In this document: one piece after another, positions 7,495 to 11,107 of the stretch | Layout of the letters: each line of letters starts with the position of its first letter | Numbering within the stretch: the first letter of the stretch is position 1 | NCBI GenBank assembly: GCA_045595285.1 | Contig: JAZOAC010000022.1 | Location: 1-11,107, forward strand | Length of the DNA: 11,107 bases | Reading direction: 5' to 3' | From: UBA1731 sp045595285 | Lineage (GTDB): Bacteria; Verrucomicrobiota; Kiritimatiellia; RFP12; UBA1067 | Made by a program: the position numbers and the translations under genes | The notes under the pieces: generated by a model | The model's input: only the letters and a program-made list of their open reading frames with translations | Databases searched by the model: none | Told to the model about the DNA's origin: nothing

Positions 7495-7609
7495 CATTCA
7501 TTTTCTTTCGGGCGTTTGCGGATCTGTGGTCGGCATCGACCCGGCCGTACTCCAAATGTGCATCGTTGGCTGGTACATCTCCGCACGTGGGCACAGAATA
7601 AAATTACGG
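7495..7609. other. Spacer between ATPase and the next promoter
   Basis: About 115 bases with no convincing gene or terminator. A small hairpin (GGTCG 7528-7532, GCAT loop, CGACC 7537-7541) lacks a T-run. One + frame stays open to 7601 and one - frame crosses the stretch, but neither has a ribosome binding site or a recognisable protein. It could be part of a dispersed intergenic repeat; within this window it occurs once. Confidence 0.4.
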
Positions 7610-7637
7610 TTGAAAAAAAAAATGGTTTTAGTATTAT
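7610..7637 (+). promoter_or_regulatory. Sigma70-type promoter with A10 tract in the spacer
   Basis: TTGAAA (7610-7615, 5/6 to TTGACA) is separated by 16 bp from TATTAT (7632-7637, 5/6 to TATAAT). Ten consecutive A (7613-7622) cover the end of the -35 element and the first part of the spacer. The transcript would start near 7644 and drive the 794-residue protein and the surface protein that follows. Confidence 0.6.
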
Positions 7638-7667
7638 CTCAAGCACCTACTAACTAGGTGATTGAGA
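7637..7667. promoter_or_regulatory. 31-bp interrupted palindrome over start region: operator or leader hairpin
   Basis: TCTCAA (7637-7642) pairs perfectly with TTGAGA (7662-7667), and CACCTA (7644-7649) pairs perfectly with TAGGTG (7655-7660). Each side has one unpaired base (G7643 opposite A7661), and the centre is CTAAC. The palindrome begins at the last base of the -10 element, spans the expected transcription start, and reaches into the Shine-Dalgarno. That placement suits a repressor operator. If the transcript starts upstream of 7637 it would instead be a 12-bp leader hairpin partly hiding the ribosome binding site. No T-run follows, so it is not a terminator. Confidence 0.65.
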
Positions 7668-7672
7668 GGGAG
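7664..7672 (+). promoter_or_regulatory. Shine-Dalgarno supporting the TTG start at 7675
   Basis: The purine run GAGAGGGAG contains GAGG (7666-7669) five nt before TTG 7675. Its first bases belong to the right arm of the palindrome. No in-frame ATG or GTG at this point preserves the signal peptide, so the rare TTG start is preferred. Confidence 0.55.
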
Positions 7673-7674
7673 TA

Positions 7675-10059
7675 TTGAAATCATATTGTTTTGTCGCCGT
7701 TTGTATTTGCTGCAGCAGTGGTTTTGCCGCCTGTAATGGCGGTCCTGCTTTTGTGTATGAGGCGGATGGGGTCGATGTTTCTTCGACAGGGGTGAAGTGT
7801 CGGGAAGACTGGCGTGTTGTAGATCGGATTGACTTCGACAGCTCCAATGGATGGCGGATAGACAACTACTCGAAGCGTCTTTCGATTGTTGTCGGGAAAG
7901 AGTTTCTTGGTAAAAGATGTCTCTATGTCGGCGGCTTCACCAACAGGCGCGATACTGCATGGTGCGCGAAGAGCCCGAGGTTTTCAATACCGAAAGGCAT
8001 CGGCAGGTGCAGGGTGCAGATGAAGGTGTATTCCGACAAGATGCTTTCCGCTGCCAAGGAGCCATTGTCCGACATATCGTGCGAACGGTGGCAGAATGCG
8101 GTCTACTGGTACAACGGTTCCGGCGAAAAGATCGGAGCCGGACCGTTCACCTATTTCACCGCCGGTGAAGGGCGCTTCGCCGATGCCGTTTCTGAACTGA
8201 CGGTCCCTCCTGATGCGGTTGCAGGCGCATTGAGGTTCGGGTTCGACAGCCCGAATGTCGGACCCGGCGAGAAGGTCGCTTTTGCGGATGTCGCGATTGC
8301 CGTTCCCCCGGATTACAGGCGCCATGTGCGCCGTGCCTCTTTCGTCTCGGAAATGCGCGAGGGCGGAGAAATCTCGTGGTGTGCAGATGCTCCGCGTGGA
8401 ACATCCGTGCGCCTCCAGTGGCGAGGCGCCAACAACCCCAAGAAACTTTCAGCCCTTCCGTTCAGGGGACCGGACGGGACGGAGCGTACCGCATATTCAG
8501 GGTCTTTCAGGGCGGATGCTCCCTATGTGCAGTATAGGGCGATACTGTCTTCTGACGGATGTTCCACCCCGGTGCTGAAGAGTGTTGCCGTGGGGAAGCG
8601 TATCGACTCCGATTGGCTCCATGCGATCGACGATGCGCCTCCTGAAGTATGGCGCGCAATGGATTCGCCGACGCAGGACAGGTCTCCGCGTCTTGCGTTT
8701 CTTGTCCGCGACGAGTCGTGCGTTGACTGGGGATCGGTCAGGATAAGCGTCGATGGAGAAGAGGCGACGGAGCGTTTTGTCCGCGATGGCGACATTCTCC
8801 GTGAACGCCAGCCGCGCAGCGTCCCGTATTCCGAAGGGATTCACAGGGTGAAGATAGCGGCTTCGGACTGCCGCGGCAATTCGGTCGTTTCGCAGAAGAT
8901 ATTCTATGTCGGCAAGGCGCCGGACGTTCCCGGATGCACTCTCCGGGAAGACGGGATGACGCTCGTGGACGGCAAGCCGTTCTTCCCGATAGGCCTGTAC
9001 GGCATGTGCGCAAGGGAGTTCAACGGCAACAGCCTCGACAAGGCATTCGCGGACATCAAAGCGGCGGGATTCAACTTTGCCCAGACGTACGGAAAACCGT
9101 ACGCGGATGAATTTCTCGGTTCTGCGCAAAAGTATGGCATAAAACTGTGGGTGGCATGGCGTAAGCCCGATTCCAATTTCATGGATAAAGGGCGTGGATT
9201 TCCGCAGGTGCTCGCATGGTACCTTGGAGACGATACGTCTGAACACGCAACGCCTCAGGAGGTGCGCGACCGGCATGACAATGTGACGGCGTTGGATCCG
9301 CATCGCCTTACGTGCCAGGCAGATGTGCTGAGTCCGCACTGGCAGGTATCCAGATATGCCCGGTATGTGACCGCGACCGATGTGTTCATGCCCGAGATAT
9401 ACCCGGTGCGCGAACAGAAGGGGCATCCCAGCGACGTCACGTGCGTGGCCGACACCGTGTTTGAGATGAAGCGCATCAAACGGGACATGGCGCAGTTCGG
9501 CGACGGCAAGGTGCGTTCGTGCTGGCCAATTCTCCAATGGTTCAAGGGATGGGGCAACTGGCACCATTTCCCGTCCCGCGAACAGCTATTCGCCACAAGT
9601 TTCGCCACCATAGTCCATGGCGCGAACGGAATCACCTGGTACACGTACGGCGGCTTCTACGACAAAAAGCGCAAGAAGTCGAACGAGGGTGTGACCTCGA
9701 CCCCGGAAAGATGGCGCGACATCTGCGACCTTGCCGGATGGCTCAGGGAACTTTCGCCAGTGCTGCTGTCCGGTTCGTGCGAGCAGCCTTCCGCCGCAGA
9801 GGTGCTTTCTGGGCCTAAGAAGGATGCCTGCGGCGAGATCCCCGTCACGACGCTTCTCAGACGTCATGGCGGCAAGGCGTATCTTATTGCGGTGAATGCC
9901 GCGCACGAGAAAGTACGCGCTCGATTCAGGCTCGCGAATGTAGGATCGCAGGCGGAAGTGCAGCGGGAGGGGCGCAGCGTACTCTGCCCGCAGGGCGTGC
10001 TTGAAGATGATTTCGCTCCGTTTGGAGTGCATGTTTACTGTATAAACGAAAGGGACTGA
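7675..10059 (+). CDS. Secreted multi-domain glycosidase-like TIM-barrel protein
   Basis: 794 residues from TTG 7675. The N-terminus MKSYCFVAVCICCSSGFAAC is a signal peptide with a possible lipobox (FAAC). Rough layout: about 45-215, a beta-sandwich, possibly carbohydrate-binding (WRVVDRIDF ... KVAFADVAIAVPPDY); 220-308, a second beta domain (ISWCADAPRGTSVRLQW, then APYVQYRAILSSDG ... TPVLKSV); 315-422, an Ig-like domain ending in a GNSVVSQKIFYVG strand; 427 to about 690, a TIM barrel opening with DGKPFFPIGLYGM (432 on), as in GH2/GH42/GH5-like hydrolases; and about 700-794, a C-terminal beta domain. Barrel landmarks are LAWYLGDDT (513-521), VFMPEIYPV (E574) and HGANGITWYTYGGF. Related barrels usually read W-Y-L-x-D-E-P with Glu as acid/base; here that position is Asp520, so activity is uncertain. 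The next gene starts 2 nt after the stop, indicating translational coupling. No GH family is assigned with confidence. Confidence 0.75.
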   Translation: MKSYCFVAVCICCSSGFAACNGGPAFVYEADGVDVSSTGVKCREDWRVVDRIDFDSSNGWRIDNYSKRLSIVVGKEFLGKRCLYVGGFTNRRDTAWCAKSPRFSIPKGIGRCRVQMKVYSDKMLSAAKEPLSDISCERWQNAVYWYNGSGEKIGAGPFTYFTAGEGRFADAVSELTVPPDAVAGALRFGFDSPNVGPGEKVAFADVAIAVPPDYRRHVRRASFVSEMREGGEISWCADAPRGTSVRLQWRGANNPKKLSALPFRGPDGTERTAYSGSFRADAPYVQYRAILSSDGCSTPVLKSVAVGKRIDSDWLHAIDDAPPEVWRAMDSPTQDRSPRLAFLVRDESCVDWGSVRISVDGEEATERFVRDGDILRERQPRSVPYSEGIHRVKIAASDCRGNSVVSQKIFYVGKAPDVPGCTLREDGMTLVDGKPFFPIGLYGMCAREFNGNSLDKAFADIKAAGFNFAQTYGKPYADEFLGSAQKYGIKLWVAWRKPDSNFMDKGRGFPQVLAWYLGDDTSEHATPQEVRDRHDNVTALDPHRLTCQADVLSPHWQVSRYARYVTATDVFMPEIYPVREQKGHPSDVTCVADTVFEMKRIKRDMAQFGDGKVRSCWPILQWFKGWGNWHHFPSREQLFATSFATIVHGANGITWYTYGGFYDKKRKKSNEGVTSTPERWRDICDLAGWLRELSPVLLSGSCEQPSAAEVLSGPKKDACGEIPVTTLLRRHGGKAYLIAVNAAHEKVRARFRLANVGSQAEVQREGRSVLCPQGVLEDDFAPFGVHVYCINERD

Positions 10060-10061
10060 CA

Positions 10062-11107
10062 ATGAAGAGACTTGCGTTCATAGGGCTGGCTGCCTCGCTT
10101 CACGCGATGGCGGCCGACACGGTCGTTTCAGGCGATATGCAGATCGAAGCCGGAACGATGTACGAGATCAATGTCGGCAGCGGCGACACCGTCACATATT
10201 CCGGATCGATATCCGGTGAGGGCGGCGTAAAGAAAACCGGCGCCGGGACGCTTGTCTTGTCCGGCGCGAATACGTTTTCGGGCGGAATAGGGCTTTCAGG
10301 CGGTAAACTTGTGGCCGGGGCATCAGGAGCGTTGGGAACAGGCCTTGTCGATTGCACAGGGTCTTCAATAGAGTTCAATGCGACAGACGGTGTCTTTCCA
10401 AATGATTTCAAATTGGGAACCAGTTCGGCTACTCCTCCTACTTTTGCCCAGAACACAACACTGAACGGCAAAATTACATTGCTGAGAGAGCATAACTTTT
10501 ATCAAAACTCAGAAAAAGCGGTGTTCAACGGCGCCATCGACGGCAATAAGAATATAATCTATCAAACGGCTGAAACCGCCACGTTCAATGGGGCTCTCGC
10601 ATTGGACAATTTGTATGGCGGTAGAAGCTACGTTCATACCGGCGTGTTGGAGCTGTCAAATCCCGACAATAGGATCGGCACCATATTGCTCATGCGTACA
10701 AAGGTGCGATGCCTTGCAGCCAATGTCATGAACGGATCGATTCTTACGCAAAGAGGTTCAGATCAATCTTCTGCCGCGAAATTTTATTTTCAGGGCTTTG
10801 ATCAGACGGTAAAGGTGTGTTCGTACGATTCCACGCATGGCACTGCGGCGAAGGGTGGTGAGATAACATCAGACGCGCCGGCTACACTTACTATCACCGG
10901 AACGGGGGCGGACAAGACGGCGTTCACGTATTATTCCTTCAGCGGACCGGTGTCCATTGACATCAACGCGGATGCTGCATTCACGCAGCGATTCGGCGGT
11001 CGCGCAAGCACGATGACCGGTGATATCAAAGTGACATCCGGCGGATTTGAGATAACCGGTGCTTCTTCATTCCCGAATGTCGGAAGTGTTGTCGTCTCGG
11101 AAAACGG
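10062..11107 (+). CDS. Autotransporter-associated beta-strand repeat surface protein (3' partial)
   Basis: From ATG 10062 the frame stays open to the window edge (348 complete codons), so the C-terminus is missing. The start has AAAGGGA (10049-10055) six nt upstream, inside the end of the preceding gene. Signal peptide MKRLAFIGLAASLHAMAA is followed by D19. Residues 52-92 hold a textbook PATR-type repeat (passenger-associated transport repeat): GEGGVKKTGAGTLVLSGANT, then FSGGIGLSGGKLVAGASGALG. This unit is found in beta-helical passengers of secreted surface proteins. Later sequence is more diverged beta-rich material (FNGAIDG, FNGALALDN, YFQGFDQTVKV, TLTITGTGADKT, VTSGGFEITGASSFPNVGSV). Any outer-membrane barrel or sorting tail would lie beyond the window. 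Its style matches the protein at the left edge. Co-transcription with the glycosidase-like gene suggests a shared surface role such as glycan or substrate adhesion (inference). Confidence 0.85.
   Translation, partial: MKRLAFIGLAASLHAMAADTVVSGDMQIEAGTMYEINVGSGDTVTYSGSISGEGGVKKTGAGTLVLSGANTFSGGIGLSGGKLVAGASGALGTGLVDCTGSSIEFNATDGVFPNDFKLGTSSATPPTFAQNTTLNGKITLLREHNFYQNSEKAVFNGAIDGNKNIIYQTAETATFNGALALDNLYGGRSYVHTGVLELSNPDNRIGTILLMRTKVRCLAANVMNGSILTQRGSDQSSAAKFYFQGFDQTVKVCSYDSTHGTAAKGGEITSDAPATLTITGTGADKTAFTYYSFSGPVSIDINADAAFTQRFGGRASTMTGDIKVTSGGFEITGASSFPNVGSVVVSEN

Noticed and set aside
7528..7541. GGTCG-GCAT-CGACC hairpin as ATPase terminator
   Set aside because: Only five base pairs, with no T-run downstream.
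7320..7601. 93-codon + frame overlapping the ATPase 3' end and running into the spacer
   Set aside because: Its first two-thirds are an alternative reading of the ATPase, and it has no ribosome binding site or known domain.
8497..9567. 356-codon - strand frame opposite the glycosidase-like gene
   Set aside because: It is Arg/His-rich antisense translation with no domain. The + strand frame has a signal peptide and ordered domains.

Overview
The window looks like a chromosomal fragment (about 55% GC by eye) from an uncultured-type Gram-negative bacterium. The best guess is the Verrucomicrobiota/Kiritimatiellota/Lentisphaerota group. That guess rests on the gene style: large secreted proteins with autotransporter-associated beta-strand repeats, a Tat-exported phosphoesterase and secreted glycoside hydrolases in short operons. 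No rRNA or other marker gene is present, so the taxonomy is inference. All intact genes are on the + strand. No tRNA, rRNA or CRISPR array was seen.

Left block (1-4538): three tightly spaced genes with gaps of 13 and 14 nt, probably one operon. They are a 5'-truncated secreted beta-rich surface protein with a discoidin-like segment, a Tat-exported calcineurin-type metallophosphoesterase, and a secreted family GH26 glycoside hydrolase (most likely a beta-mannanase) with both catalytic glutamates present. The window opens with 14 G in a row, exactly where the start of the first gene's signal peptide should be.

Middle block (4539-7494): a decayed fragment of an rve/DDE integrase-type transposase on the - strand, then an extended -10 promoter, a good Shine-Dalgarno site, and an 867-residue P2B (PMCA-like) calcium-transporting P-type ATPase starting at GTG 4891.

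Right block (7495-11107): a spacer with a recognisable sigma70-type promoter whose spacer contains an A10 tract. A 31-bp interrupted palindrome follows, covering the region from the -10 element to the Shine-Dalgarno. Then come a 794-residue secreted multi-domain protein with a glycosidase-like TIM barrel (TTG start) and, 2 nt later, a second beta-strand-repeat surface protein that runs off the right edge.

The two outer blocks each pair a beta-repeat surface protein with a secreted carbohydrate-active enzyme. I infer that they act at or outside the outer membrane on plant or host polysaccharide (mannan for the GH26). The ATPase appears to be an unrelated housekeeping or ion-homeostasis gene with its own promoter. 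The most unusual signals are the palindrome and A-tract at the right-hand promoter, the poly-G at the left edge, and the non-canonical active-site residues in two of the enzymes.
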